From the NCBI RefSeq assembly GCF_000369405.1, contig NZ_KB850000.1, positions 930,001-994,000 on the forward strand: a stretch of DNA of 64,000 nt. Direction: 5' to 3'. The notes beneath the pieces are model-generated. The model was not told the DNA's origin. It saw only the letters and a program-made list of their open reading frames with translations, and did not search any database. The position numbers and the translations under genes were made by a program. The stretch is from Acinetobacter sp. ANC 3929 (GTDB lineage Bacteria > Pseudomonadota > Gammaproteobacteria > Pseudomonadales > Moraxellaceae). Of this stretch, positions 26,586 to 35,679 are shown one piece after another. Position 1 is the stretch's first letter, and each line of letters starts with the position of its first letter.

Positions 26586-27200
26586 CTATGGAACAGATTG
26601 TTCAAGTAGCTTTGGCAATGCTAAAGCTTGCTCTATATAAGCGACACGCAATGTATCTCTCGACCCCAAATAACGCTGATAGAAACTTGAATTTAGGATA
26701 ACCGCCGCACCATAGGTCAACGACCAAACCGACGCGAGATAATCACGTGTGGTCATCGTACTATTGATGTCCAGTAAATAACTTTCAGTCATTCGAATAA
26801 TAATACGCAAACGCTGTCTTCTCACTTTATACAACTCACTAAACAGTAATTGAATACCCTGTCCAGTGGTCGAGAGGCGCTCCTCAATTTGGTGAAATAA
26901 CGCTGTACGCTCAGGATGATGTAAATGATGCAACATGAAGAAAGCTAAATGCTCTGGAAATGCCTTTTCGGTGTCTTGAATCATCTCGAGTAACATTCGC
27001 TCATTACGAATGATGAGCAACATATACAGCTCATCTTTACTCTGAAAATGCTTATATAAAGTGCCCTTGGCAAGATCCAGCTCTGCTGCAAGCGCATCGA
27101 GCGTCATGCCAGCTTCACCATTTTCTAATAGGAGTTGCTCCGCGATTTGAAAAATTAATACTTCTCGTGCTCTAAACTGAGCTTGACGATCCATTTTCAC
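26586..27200 (-). CDS. TetR/AcrR-family transcriptional regulator
   Basis: A 204-residue TetR-like regulator. The HTH is MTLDALAAELDLAKGTLYKHF (residues about 29-49), and the C-terminal ligand domain is divergent. GTG 27200 has GAGAG seven bases upstream; an ATG two codons later (27194) is the alternative. It lies between tatD and gspH with only 11 bp before gspH, so read-through into the secretion genes is possible. The target is unknown. Confidence 0.82.
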   Translation of the reverse strand: MKMDRQAQFRAREVLIFQIAEQLLLENGEAGMTLDALAAELDLAKGTLYKHFQSKDELYMLLIIRNERMLLEMIQDTEKAFPEHLAFFMLHHLHHPERTALFHQIEERLSTTGQGIQLLFSELYKVRRQRLRIIIRMTESYLLDINSTMTTRDYLASVWSLTYGAAVILNSSFYQRYLGSRDTLRVAYIEQALALPKLLEQSVP

Positions 27201-27234
27201 GTAATAACTCTCTTTCCTAGTACAACAAAACCGT

Positions 27235-28008
27235 TTATTTCAAATTTAAGAGATTCTCAAAATTTTGCGTTGTAATCATGCCAATCTCTTCAACCGATTT
27301 ATCATATACATCACTTAGCGCTTTTGCTACAAAAGGAACGTATTTAGGTTCATTGGTTTTACCGCGATAAGGGACTGGTGCCAAATAAGGACTATCCGTT
27401 TCAATCAGTAAACGATCCAATGGCACCTGCTTGGCGACATCACGCAAGTCCTGCGCATTTTTGAAAGAAACAATACCTGAGAAAGAAATATAATATCCGC
27501 AATCCAAAACAGCTTTTGCAGTTTCCCAATCTTCAGTAAAACAATGCAAAATACCGTGCGTAGATTGCTCTGCACGAATGATATCAACAGTATCGTGTTT
27601 TGCCGCGCGCGTATGAACCACTACAGGCTTTTTGACAATTTTAGATGCTTCAATATGACGTGCGAAACAACGCTTTTGCTCAGCCACAAAGTCTGTACTG
27701 TGATAATAATCCAGACCCGTTTCACCCAAAGCCCACACTTTGTCTGACTGAGCAAGATTGACGAGATACTCCGTTGTTGCACGCGCCATGATCTGCTCAT
27801 CTTCACAAGGATGCACACCTACAGAATACCCAACATCATCATGTCGGGCTGCAATTTCTGCCAATTTAATATGATCTTCCAGATCAACTGAAATCCCCAT
27901 GAATTTCGAAACACCTGCAAGCCGAGCCTGTTCAAGTGCTTGATCTAAATCTCCTTGATAAGGATTTAGATCTAACATGGTTAAATGGCAATGCGTATCA
28001 ACAAACAC
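27235..28008 (-). CDS. TatD-family metal-dependent deoxyribonuclease
   Basis: A 257-residue TatD/YcfH-type hydrolase. It has the metal ligands of the amidohydrolase barrel: THCH (residues 5-8), the Glu in ALGETGLDYY, His in VVVHTRAAKHD, His in GILHCF and Asp in IETDSPYLAPV. It acts as a 3'-5' exonuclease or D-aminoacyl-type hydrolase in the cytoplasm. The start is a GTG at 28008 with AGGA upstream. It directly follows pilZ, the order seen in Pseudomonas. Confidence 0.93.
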   Translation of the reverse strand: MFVDTHCHLTMLDLNPYQGDLDQALEQARLAGVSKFMGISVDLEDHIKLAEIAARHDDVGYSVGVHPCEDEQIMARATTEYLVNLAQSDKVWALGETGLDYYHSTDFVAEQKRCFARHIEASKIVKKPVVVHTRAAKHDTVDIIRAEQSTHGILHCFTEDWETAKAVLDCGYYISFSGIVSFKNAQDLRDVAKQVPLDRLLIETDSPYLAPVPYRGKTNEPKYVPFVAKALSDVYDKSVEEIGMITTQNFENLLNLK

Positions 28009-28032
28009 TCTGTCTTCCTATTCTCTTTACAA

Positions 28033-28377
28033 CTACATCGTATAACTTGGACGATCCAAGCCTTTCATACCTGCTAATAACTTTTCAGCTTCATTTTTAT
28101 AATACACACCTTTTTCACCAACCAACTGGATTGCAAATCCTTGTGGCTTAAAATGTGTCTGTTTATGCGAAATCCAGATCACTTTACCCGTTAATGGAAT
28201 CTTCTGTGATTGCTCAGGCAAAGTCGCCAACACAAAAACTTCCTGCCCCATTTTAACGGCTTGCTTGGTCGGTACGAACAAACCGCCACCGACAATAAAA
28301 GGCATAAAACTGGATTGCAATGTCGCTTTATCTGGAATAGTAACCTGTATAATTCCGCCCATCATTTGTGGTTGCAT
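28033..28377 (-). CDS. pilZ: Type IV pilus protein PilZ
   Basis: A 114-residue PilZ-domain protein closely resembling the P. aeruginosa pilus-assembly PilZ. Segments such as SFMPFIVGGGLFVPT and KVIWISHK and a C-terminus ending RPSYTM support this. It lacks the RxxxR and D/NxSxxG motifs needed for c-di-GMP binding, as does the founding PilZ, which acts through PilB and FimX. It precedes tatD. In Pseudomonas holB lies immediately upstream, whereas here about 1.7 kb of other sequence intervenes. Confidence 0.9.
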   Translation of the reverse strand: MQPQMMGGIIQVTIPDKATLQSSFMPFIVGGGLFVPTKQAVKMGQEVFVLATLPEQSQKIPLTGKVIWISHKQTHFKPQGFAIQLVGEKGVYYKNEAEKLLAGMKGLDRPSYTM

Positions 28378-28903
28378 AACATTCCCCTGTTAAACACTTA
28401 ATCAATCAAAACATTAATAATTTTATACCTGTGATAAATCTAAAAAAATATCATTGTTTTTGATAAGTTTTATAGAGTTTCCATTGGTGACCGTTCAATA
28501 AAGATCTATATGTGATTTATGACCTGATTATAGAAAACAATCAAGCAAACAACAAATACTGTTTCAGCAAAAGCCTTGTAAAACAACTAAAATTACCATG
28601 ATTAGAGCAAATAATGCATTGTATAAAGCGTTATTTAAAATCTTATGACAGTTACTTAAGGATGGAAGGTATTGGATAAACCAACAAGGAGATGCATTAG
28701 CCTAAAAGCGATATGATCTGGATGAAGATGAATGCTCTAAAATATAATTATTTTTGCATTATAGATAGTGATACTGATGCCAATAAATGAAAACTGACTA
28801 AGCCACTCTGCTCACGAAAGCCGCTCAACTTGTGAATAAACATTAATTTTCATTAAAATCAAGGTGATATAGCAATACTTGCTTACCATATCACCAATAT
28901 AAA
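28378..28903. other. 526-bp intergenic region with a decayed reading frame
   Basis: AT-rich sequence upstream of pilZ. The only coding trace is a 50-codon frame at 28598-28747 interrupted by two stops, listed separately. No hairpin terminator, tRNA or repeat is evident. Confidence 0.5.
28598..28747 (+). pseudogene. Possible remnant of a small gene, two in-frame stops
   Basis: Reading from the ATG at 28598 gives MIRANNALYKALFKIL, a TGA, then QLLKDGRYWINQQGDALA, a TAA, then KRYDLDEDECSKI and a final TAA, all in one frame. The composition is protein-like between the stops. No family is recognised, and chance cannot be excluded. Confidence 0.25.
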
Positions 28904-29413
28904 TTATTTTGTCGCCTTGACGATTTCTGCTTTGTCAAAAGAGAACCAACATTCGCCTTGAGTCGCCCATTTTGATTCTGTTGTGCCTAATACACCAGTT
29001 ACTACAATTCGATCACCAACTTTTAAATTGCTGATTTTGTCTGTATTTACTTTTAAATCATCACGAGTAAGCCCTTGCCCTTTACACTTCCCATTGCTTG
29101 GATCTTTAAAAATAATCGCAATCTGATTTTGAGAAACGATTTCACCCGTTTTAGTAATACGAGTAATAATTCCAGGTACCTCAAGGCGTTGTGAATCCCA
29201 CTTCCGTTTCGCAGTGATTTCATTTTGCTGCCAGTCTTTCCATATTTCAGACAAAGTTGCTTTCTTTGCAGGCCCTAAACCGCGAAAGTCGCCACTCAAA
29301 ATATCTCCAGTTTTATTGAGTATCCCATCTGTTGCAGACATGGCTGAATCCAAAGTCTGGCAACCACTCAATGAAAGAAGGCTTAAAGTAACTAAAAGTG
29401 TTTTTATTTGCAT
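28904..29413 (-). CDS. Lipoprotein with probable OB-fold (tRNA_anti-like) domain
   Basis: A 169-residue lipoprotein. The signal MQIKTLLVTLSLL is followed by the lipobox LSGC with Cys18 as the lipidated residue. The later part (about 70-165) has short beta strands around VPGIITRI...IAIIFKD...LKVGDRIVVTGVLG, reminiscent of OB-fold tRNA_anti-like domains of exported proteins. The start is placed at ATG 29413, not the upstream TTG-like start, because it begins the signal peptide. It sits in the small insert between pilZ and holB. The function is unknown. Confidence 0.7.
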   Translation of the reverse strand: MQIKTLLVTLSLLSLSGCQTLDSAMSATDGILNKTGDILSGDFRGLGPAKKATLSEIWKDWQQNEITAKRKWDSQRLEVPGIITRITKTGEIVSQNQIAIIFKDPSNGKCKGQGLTRDDLKVNTDKISNLKVGDRIVVTGVLGTTESKWATQGECWFSFDKAEIVKATK

Positions 29414-29520
29414 CTCAAAATTCCCTAACTTACATAGCAAATCGCTATGTGAAAAAATAACATATTTAACAAAAGATGTGAATTTTTAACATTATTTAAA
29501 CTTAAAATTTTTCCATAAAA

Positions 29521-29552
29521 AAAACCGCTCTTAAGAGCGGTTTTTTTTATGT
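29521..29552. terminator. Terminator after the small secreted-protein gene
   Basis: Perfect palindrome AAAACCGCTCTT/AAGAGCGGTTTT followed by more T. It is used by the gene ending at 29574, and is bidirectional in form. Confidence 0.85.
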
Positions 29553-29573
29553 CTAGCTTGTGTTTATGCTTTT

Positions 29574-29879
29574 CTATTTTTCGGTACATTTATAATCAAA
29601 GTTTAACTTACTGATCATTTGATCAGTATTTCGCGTAAGTACCGAAATATTATTTACCCCAGCTTCAATATAAAACTTACCACTAAACTGATTTCCAGCA
29701 GAACTTTGAGCATGATTAAAAGAATAGCTATAAACACACTCGTATGCTTGTGTACCCAAATTCGACGCATTAATCTCAAAAGATGAGCCATTAATATTCG
29801 ATACAAACTTTGGTTCAGCTTTCGTAATGCTTGGTATCATGGTAAGTGATAAAGCAATCGCTATAAATGTTGTTTTCAT
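29574..29879 (-). CDS. Small secreted protein, unknown function
   Basis: A 101-residue protein with a cleavable signal peptide (residues 1-21, ending TKA before EPKF). The mature part of about 80 residues is beta-rich and contains two Cys, which could form one disulfide. I do not recognise the family. It follows the lipoprotein gene on the same strand, with a strong terminator behind. AT-rich flanks on both sides mark it as accessory. Confidence 0.6.
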   Translation of the reverse strand: MKTTFIAIALSLTMIPSITKAEPKFVSNINGSSFEINASNLGTQAYECVYSYSFNHAQSSAGNQFSGKFYIEAGVNNISVLTRNTDQMISKLNFDYKCTEK

Positions 29880-30066
29880 CTCTATATTCCTTATTTTTTA
29901 ATATTATTGTGAAGTAACTCACATTTTATATACTTTCAAACAGGATTAAAGAGCGACGAACAATTTATATACAAAACTCACATAAATGCTATAAAAACAA
30001 TATCCTATCAAAATTCCAATAAAGCTTATTTGATAAAATAAAACTTCATTCTGTATTAAATCTTAC

Positions 30067-31050
30067 TTAACTCACATTCATTAACTGAATAAATAACTCA
30101 TCAATAACCAATTGGGTTTGTACGTTTTGTTCTACCATTAATTTCTTTTGCTGCAAATCCGAATAGAGCGTAAACAAAGCGTCCAAACTATAAAATTCTG
30201 CCAATGGGTTAAAATCTAAATCATCATTTTTTAACGATTGGTTCAGTTTTAAACTCACGATATCAGCTAAAAGATATTCAAACATCGTGATAAATTCAGA
30301 AAAATTTAATTCTTTAGACCATTTATTTGAATAGTTTAAAGGCATATTTTTTTCAGCTACCAATTTAAACCAATCATTCAAGAATAAAGCCCGCTTTTGT
30401 AGCCAAACACTCTTTTCAATCTCAATGGCTGTAAGTGGCATGTCATTAGCAAGATTCAACAACAGTTTGACCTGTTCCGTTGTAGTCTCTGGAATTTGTT
30501 GTTGTACAAATGCTTGTGCATCCTGAATCGACATTCGGTCTAGCGCAAAATGCTGTAAACGACTACGAATCGTGGCAGAAAGTTTTAAGTAATGATCTGC
30601 AAGTAAAATCAGAACAACTTTTTCACCAGGCTCTTCTAAGGTTTTTAACAATGCATTTGCTGATGCGGTATTTAATGCTTCAGCAGGTTCAATCATTACA
30701 ACCCGCCAACCTTCGCCAGTTTGCTGAACAAAAGGCAAAAGTTCTCGGATTTTCTCAATTTTTATTTTGGCATTTTGTTTTTTATTATCTTCATCCGTCG
30801 TGATATGCACATAATTTGGGTGCGTATCTGATCGTAACCACTGACAACTTGAACATTCACCACAAGCATGTTGCTGCTGTTTATTCAAACACAATACCCA
30901 AGCAACAAAACGCTCTGCAAACTCTTTTTTGGCGCAGCCCTTCTTTCCATAAAACAATAGACCATGCCCAAGTTCTGGGAATCGTGTACTGAGTAATTCC
31001 CAAGTCTGCTTATGCCATGGGTATATCACTGTAGATTGAGTATCGACCAT
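30067..31050 (-). CDS. holB: DNA polymerase III subunit delta prime
   Basis: A 327-residue clamp-loader subunit. It has the zinc-finger CGECSSCQW (cysteines near residue 60-65), a degenerate P-loop (YGKKGCAKK), and the SRC-like motif replaced by TIRSRLQHF. It fits delta-prime, which does not hydrolyse ATP. ATG 31050 is preferred over a start four codons upstream because the latter overlaps kdsB. It is the last gene of the exbB-exbD-msbA-lpxK-kdsB-holB run. Confidence 0.93.
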   Translation of the reverse strand: MVDTQSTVIYPWHKQTWELLSTRFPELGHGLLFYGKKGCAKKEFAERFVAWVLCLNKQQQHACGECSSCQWLRSDTHPNYVHITTDEDNKKQNAKIKIEKIRELLPFVQQTGEGWRVVMIEPAEALNTASANALLKTLEEPGEKVVLILLADHYLKLSATIRSRLQHFALDRMSIQDAQAFVQQQIPETTTEQVKLLLNLANDMPLTAIEIEKSVWLQKRALFLNDWFKLVAEKNMPLNYSNKWSKELNFSEFITMFEYLLADIVSLKLNQSLKNDDLDFNPLAEFYSLDALFTLYSDLQQKKLMVEQNVQTQLVIDELFIQLMNVS

Positions 31051-31054
31051 AATA

Positions 31055-31816
31055 TTATTCAAATAAACTCACAGACATTGCATTTAATCGATCTAAATCC
31101 GCTTGCGTATCCACACCAGGGGGTAAATTTGCTTCTGCCACAGCAATGGCAATACGATGACCATTTTCTAGCACGCGAAGTTGCTCTAAGCTTTCCAATT
31201 TCTCAAGCTGTCCCTGTTCCCAAGTGACATACTCTTGTAGCAATTTGACGCGATAGGCATATAAGCCTAAATGACGAAAAGCTTGATTATGCAGTTGCTG
31301 TTCAGCCTGTTTTGCTCCATCACGATCATAAGGAATGGTTGCACGACTAAAATATAACGCCTCATTGCGATTACTCATCACCACTTTGACAATACTATCG
31401 CGTTGAAATTCCTCTAACTGATGAATCGGTTCACATAAAGTAGACATGGCACAGTGTGGATGATCAATCAACAGCTGACTCACCTGTTGCACAAGTTTCG
31501 CAGGAAGTAAGGGTTCATCCCCTTGTACATTCACTATAATATCGTCTACTGCCCAACCTTTAATACGAGCAACCTCACTGAGCCGATCTGTACCCGATGG
31601 ATGATCTGGGTTTGTTAAAACCACATCAACACCTTCAGCACGACATACTTCAGCTATACGCTCATCATCGGTAGCAACGCACAAGTCATCAAAACCAGCA
31701 ACTTTTTTCGCTTGATCGACCACACGCAAAATCATTGGACGACCATGTATCAGGAGTAACGGTTTTGCCGGAAGACGAGAACTCGCAAAACGAGCTGGGA
31801 TGACGATATGTTTCAT
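31055..31816 (-). CDS. kdsB: CMP-Kdo synthetase
   Basis: A 253-residue 3-deoxy-manno-octulosonate cytidylyltransferase that activates Kdo with CTP for LPS core synthesis. N-terminal [15 protein letters not shown] is the CTP-binding signature, and [10 protein letters not shown] and DRDGAK belong to the conserved core. The gene lies between lpxK and holB, with 9 bp to lpxK. Confidence 0.97.
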   Translation of the reverse strand: MKHIVIPARFASSRLPAKPLLLIHGRPMILRVVDQAKKVAGFDDLCVATDDERIAEVCRAEGVDVVLTNPDHPSGTDRLSEVARIKGWAVDDIIVNVQGDEPLLPAKLVQQVSQLLIDHPHCAMSTLCEPIHQLEEFQRDSIVKVVMSNRNEALYFSRATIPYDRDGAKQAEQQLHNQAFRHLGLYAYRVKLLQEYVTWEQGQLEKLESLEQLRVLENGHRIAIAVAEANLPPGVDTQADLDRLNAMSVSLFE

Positions 31817-31825
31817 GGTCGCTCT

Positions 31826-32833
31826 CTAAGAAAATTGGATACCGAGGTGCTGCAATTGTTGTTTCAATACATCATAACAATCTGCTGACAAAACAGCTTC
31901 AACGGGGACCACCCAAATCGGGGTAGTAAATTCAGGATGTTGCTTTAATAAAGTCTTGAACTTTACGGCATCTTTTTCAGTGGTGATAATGGCATCATGA
32001 TTTTCAAATGTTAAATCATCAATTTCATAATCATGGTGATCTGGGAATTCATGTGCCTGATATTGCTGTACACCCAAAGATGCTAAGGTTTGATAAAAAC
32101 GCTGAGGGAAACCAATTCCAACAACAGCATTGAAATATTGATTGGGATCAAACCAATTTGTATCTGTATTTGCATTTAAAAGATAAGGCTGACCGACTGC
32201 TAAATGCATATTTTTTCGTGCTTGCGCAATTTTAGTATGCTCAATGACCGTACTTTCGTTTAAGCGTGACTTAGGTTCACGTAAATAACCTTCTGGCAAT
32301 AACTTTTCATTACCTAGACCACGATTTTGATCTAACACAATCCATTCGATCTGGCGCGCCAAAGCCCAATGCTGCAAACCATCATCACTAATAATCAGGT
32401 CAAGCTGCTCATTTTCCAATAACAACTCAATAGAAGCTTGGCGATTAGGACCAACGGCCATGGGCACATGGGTAGATTGAACAATCAGACAAGGTTCATC
32501 TCCTGCAATATCTGGTTCAGAACGCGAAGTAACTAAAACAGGAAAAGGACCTGCACCACCGTAACCACGACTAATTACACCGACACGTACATTATGTTGC
32601 TGTAAATATTTGACCAGTTGAATCAGCAGCGGTGTCTTACCACTGCCACCCACGGTAATATTCCCAATCACCATAACAGGTACAGGCGCTTTATATATGG
32701 GTTTAATCCCATGTTGATAAAGCGCTTTATTTGCACAAAAACCAAATCGGTATAACCATGATAAGGGGCGCAACACCACCAACCATGACGCTTGTTGATT
32801 CCAAGCATCCTGAATACGTTGCGCCATCGACAT
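31826..32833 (-). CDS. lpxK: Tetraacyldisaccharide 4'-kinase
   Basis: A 335-residue lipid A kinase that phosphorylates the 4' position of the disaccharide. The P-loop GNITVGGSGKTP sits near residues 58-69 after an N-terminal membrane-associated segment. The SDDGLQHW motif carries the catalytic Asp. It follows msbA by 2 bp, a conserved pairing of lipid A synthesis and flipping. Confidence 0.96.
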   Translation of the reverse strand: MSMAQRIQDAWNQQASWLVVLRPLSWLYRFGFCANKALYQHGIKPIYKAPVPVMVIGNITVGGSGKTPLLIQLVKYLQQHNVRVGVISRGYGGAGPFPVLVTSRSEPDIAGDEPCLIVQSTHVPMAVGPNRQASIELLLENEQLDLIISDDGLQHWALARQIEWIVLDQNRGLGNEKLLPEGYLREPKSRLNESTVIEHTKIAQARKNMHLAVGQPYLLNANTDTNWFDPNQYFNAVVGIGFPQRFYQTLASLGVQQYQAHEFPDHHDYEIDDLTFENHDAIITTEKDAVKFKTLLKQHPEFTTPIWVVPVEAVLSADCYDVLKQQLQHLGIQFS

Positions 32834-32835
32834 GC

Positions 32836-34563
32836 TTAATTTTCCTCGAAATTACGTTGATGTAATTGATAATACATACCATGTTTTGCTAAAAGCTCAG
32901 CATGCGTGCCTTGCTCAATAATCTGACCTTTATCCATTACTACGATCAGATCTGCATTTTCTACCGTAGATAAACGATGTGCAATTACAATCGTAGTACG
33001 GTCTTGCATCGCTTTATCAAATGCCTGTTGAATAAAGTACTCTGATTCATTATCAAGCGCACTGGTTGCTTCATCTAAAATCAGAATTGGAGAATCTTTT
33101 AAGATTGCTCTGGCAATAGCAATACGTTGACGCTGACCACCAGAGAGATTCAAACCTTGTGCACCCAAAATGGTGTCATAACCTTGCGGCAGGTTCATAA
33201 TAAAGTCATGTGCATACGCTGCTTTCGCCGCAGCAATCACTTGCTCATCGCTTGAATCTTGTAACTGCCCATAGGCAATGTTATCGCGAACTGAGCGATT
33301 AAATAACACGACTTGCTGATTCACTGTCGCAATTTGAGAACGTAAGTAAGCCAGCTCAATATCCTGAACTGGAATACCATCAAAATAGATTTGCCCTTCA
33401 CTCAACTCTTGGAAGCGTGGCAACATATTGACTAATGAAGTCTTACCCGCACCTGAACGCCCAACTAAAGCAACAGTTTGACCCGCTTTAATATTTAAAG
33501 AGAAATCCTTAATTGCATGTGTACCATCTTCATAGCGTAGGTTTGCATGATCGAATTGAATATTACCCTTTAAAGCGGGTTTCAATTGACCATTATTGAT
33601 TTCTTCAGGCGTATCCAACAACTCAAACACTGAATGTGCTGCAGCTAAACCACGTTGTAACTTTTCATTGATATCGGTCAAATTCTTAACAGGCTTAGAA
33701 ATAAGGCCAGCAGCGGTAATGAATGAAATAAACTCACCCGCAGAAGTATCACCAAAAACTTGTGGACGTAAAGCAAGCCAAAGAATGATTGCCATCGCCA
33801 TTGATAATAAAAGCTGAATGATTGGGCTGTTAATATTTTGCACCACCACCATTTTCAAACCACGACGTAAGTTCTCTTCAGACGATTTATAAAAACGTTT
33901 CTGTTCAAACTCTTCACCAGTAAAGCTTTTTACCACAGAGTTTGCAGTAATGGTTTCTTGTACCACATGGTTTACATCACCCATGGTATTTTGTACTTGG
34001 ATCGACAATTTACGCATTTTTTTAGATGCGATTCTGACCAATATGCCAATAAAAGGCATGAAGACCACAATACATAAAGTTAATCGCCAGTTGGTATAGA
34101 GTAGATAACTCAATAAACCAAGAACAATCAAACCATCTTTAATCAAGGTCTGCAAAGACTCAGAAGATGCAGCTGTTAACTGTTCAACGTTATACATCAA
34201 CTTTGCACTGATGTGACCAGCACTGTTATCAAGATAATATTGCGCTGGTAATCTTAACAGTTTTGCATACACTTCCTGACGGATGCTAAAGACCAAGCTG
34301 CGTGAAATAACCGCAGAAAAGTAACCACCGAGAAATAGGCCAACTCCACGGAAAAACATCAATAGAACAATAAGTGCTGGAAACCAATCCAGATTGCTAC
34401 GGCTACCTTCTTGAATAGCGTCAATGATGTATTTCAATAGCTTTGCGACAGATACCTCCGTCGCCGCGTTGATACCAAAACCAAGCAAGACGAGTAAGGC
34501 AACGCCCCAATAAGATTTTAAATACGATATTAAACGGACATAAACCTTAAAATCCTGATTCAC
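32836..34563 (-). CDS. msbA: Lipid A export ATPase MsbA
   Basis: A 575-residue half-transporter: six membrane helices in the first 310 residues, then a nucleotide-binding domain. Walker A is GRSGAGKTS, the signature is LSGGQRQR, Walker B is ILILDEATSALD, and the switch His lies in IAHRLSTV. It flips lipid A-core to the periplasmic leaflet. The GTG start overlaps the exbD stop (GTGA), so translation is coupled. The length is typical. Confidence 0.97.
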   Translation of the reverse strand: MNQDFKVYVRLISYLKSYWGVALLVLLGFGINAATEVSVAKLLKYIIDAIQEGSRSNLDWFPALIVLLMFFRGVGLFLGGYFSAVISRSLVFSIRQEVYAKLLRLPAQYYLDNSAGHISAKLMYNVEQLTAASSESLQTLIKDGLIVLGLLSYLLYTNWRLTLCIVVFMPFIGILVRIASKKMRKLSIQVQNTMGDVNHVVQETITANSVVKSFTGEEFEQKRFYKSSEENLRRGLKMVVVQNINSPIIQLLLSMAMAIILWLALRPQVFGDTSAGEFISFITAAGLISKPVKNLTDINEKLQRGLAAAHSVFELLDTPEEINNGQLKPALKGNIQFDHANLRYEDGTHAIKDFSLNIKAGQTVALVGRSGAGKTSLVNMLPRFQELSEGQIYFDGIPVQDIELAYLRSQIATVNQQVVLFNRSVRDNIAYGQLQDSSDEQVIAAAKAAYAHDFIMNLPQGYDTILGAQGLNLSGGQRQRIAIARAILKDSPILILDEATSALDNESEYFIQQAFDKAMQDRTTIVIAHRLSTVENADLIVVMDKGQIIEQGTHAELLAKHGMYYQLHQRNFEEN

Positions 34564-34988
34564 TCAGTAAAACCTCTCGTTGGAACTTTGGTGCTGATAT
34601 TGACGTTAACAAAACCGAGTTGACCGGCGACATCCATCACTCGAATCACATCTTGATGCGCAACTTTTGCATCAGCCGCAATAATAAACATAAAATCACG
34701 ACGGTCTTGTGCAACTTGCTTAATCGCTGTGCTTAAATCAGCGGTATCTTTACTTGATAATGCTTGACCATTCACAGAATAATGCCCTGTGGAGTCTACC
34801 ATGATTTCAATTTTGTGATCGAATTGTTTAGGTGGAACACCTTGTGCATCGGGCAAAGTCAGATTGATACGACTTTGCTGACTAAATGTCGTTGATAATA
34901 ATAAAAACACCAAAATAAATAACAAACAGTCAATCATTGGCGTCAAATTGATATGAATATCTTCGACCTTAGAGCGTTTAAACTTCAT
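34560..34988 (-). CDS. exbD: ExbD/TolR-family proton-motive-force protein
   Basis: A 142-residue protein with one N-terminal membrane helix (about 15-35) carrying the conserved Asp in LTPMIDCLLFILVF, and a periplasmic domain. It pairs with ExbB to energise an outer-membrane process through TonB or a related partner. Upstream of msbA-lpxK, as in other Pseudomonadales. Which partner protein it uses cannot be told here. Confidence 0.92.
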   Translation of the reverse strand: MKFKRSKVEDIHINLTPMIDCLLFILVFLLLSTTFSQQSRINLTLPDAQGVPPKQFDHKIEIMVDSTGHYSVNGQALSSKDTADLSTAIKQVAQDRRDFMFIIAADAKVAHQDVIRVMDVAGQLGFVNVNISTKVPTRGFTE

Positions 34989-35002
34989 GATGCCACCTCG
35001 GC

Positions 35003-35632
35003 TTAGCTTGCACGACGGTGTTCTTGCACATGAGCAGCTTTTTTATAGAAAAGTGCTGCATGAAACAAGGTTGATTGCTGTTCTAATTCAGCAATATATT
35101 CATGTACAACACGCTGAAAATAACGATATGCGATCATTGCTGGAATCGCAATCAGCATCCCGACAGCTGTGGTAATCAAGGCCTTAGAGATACCTGGCAT
35201 CATCATACTGGCATTACCCGCAGAACCGATATCAATCACCAAAAATGACTCAATGATACCCAGAACTGTACCAAGTAAGCCCAACAAAGGCGCAATAGCA
35301 CTTAGCGTTCCAAGAAAGTTAATATTTTTTTCGAGATAACTGATTTCCCGAGAAGCTGTTGCTTCCATTTGCGCACGGGCAAATTGCTCACCTTGATCGC
35401 GCTGATCGTAGCCAGACTTAAGAATACGACCTAATGGACTTTTCTGAGCATCTTCTTGTTCTAATTGGACAATAACTGCATCAACATCAGAACCATTTAC
35501 AAGCAATGCTTGCGGTAAAACTTGTGACCGTTTTAAACGAATGTATCGTTCAATTGTAATGGCAACCGTAAAAATTGATGAAAGAATAAGGGGCAGCATT
35601 AACCAGCCACCCGCTTTCACAAGTTCCCACAT
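35003..35632 (-). CDS. exbB: ExbB/TolQ/MotA-family proton channel protein
   Basis: A 209-residue membrane protein with three predicted helices (near 8-28, 107-129 and 152-174) and the conserved GLLGTVLGIIESF and LITTAVGMLIAIPAM segments that line the ExbB proton path. ATG 35632 is used because GGGGA lies five bases before it. The upstream TTG at 35644 would precede that site. It is the first gene of the exbB-exbD-msbA-lpxK-kdsB-holB cluster. Confidence 0.92.
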   Translation of the reverse strand: MWELVKAGGWLMLPLILSSIFTVAITIERYIRLKRSQVLPQALLVNGSDVDAVIVQLEQEDAQKSPLGRILKSGYDQRDQGEQFARAQMEATASREISYLEKNINFLGTLSAIAPLLGLLGTVLGIIESFLVIDIGSAGNASMMMPGISKALITTAVGMLIAIPAMIAYRYFQRVVHEYIAELEQQSTLFHAALFYKKAAHVQEHRRAS

Positions 35633-35679
35633 ATTATTCCCCAATAATAGCTAAAATATAAAAGGATGCGCCCTCAATA

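Noticed and set aside
28033-28377. c-di-GMP receptor function of the PilZ protein
   Set aside because: The RxxxR and D/NxSxxG motifs are missing, as in the founding PilZ of P. aeruginosa, which does not bind c-di-GMP.
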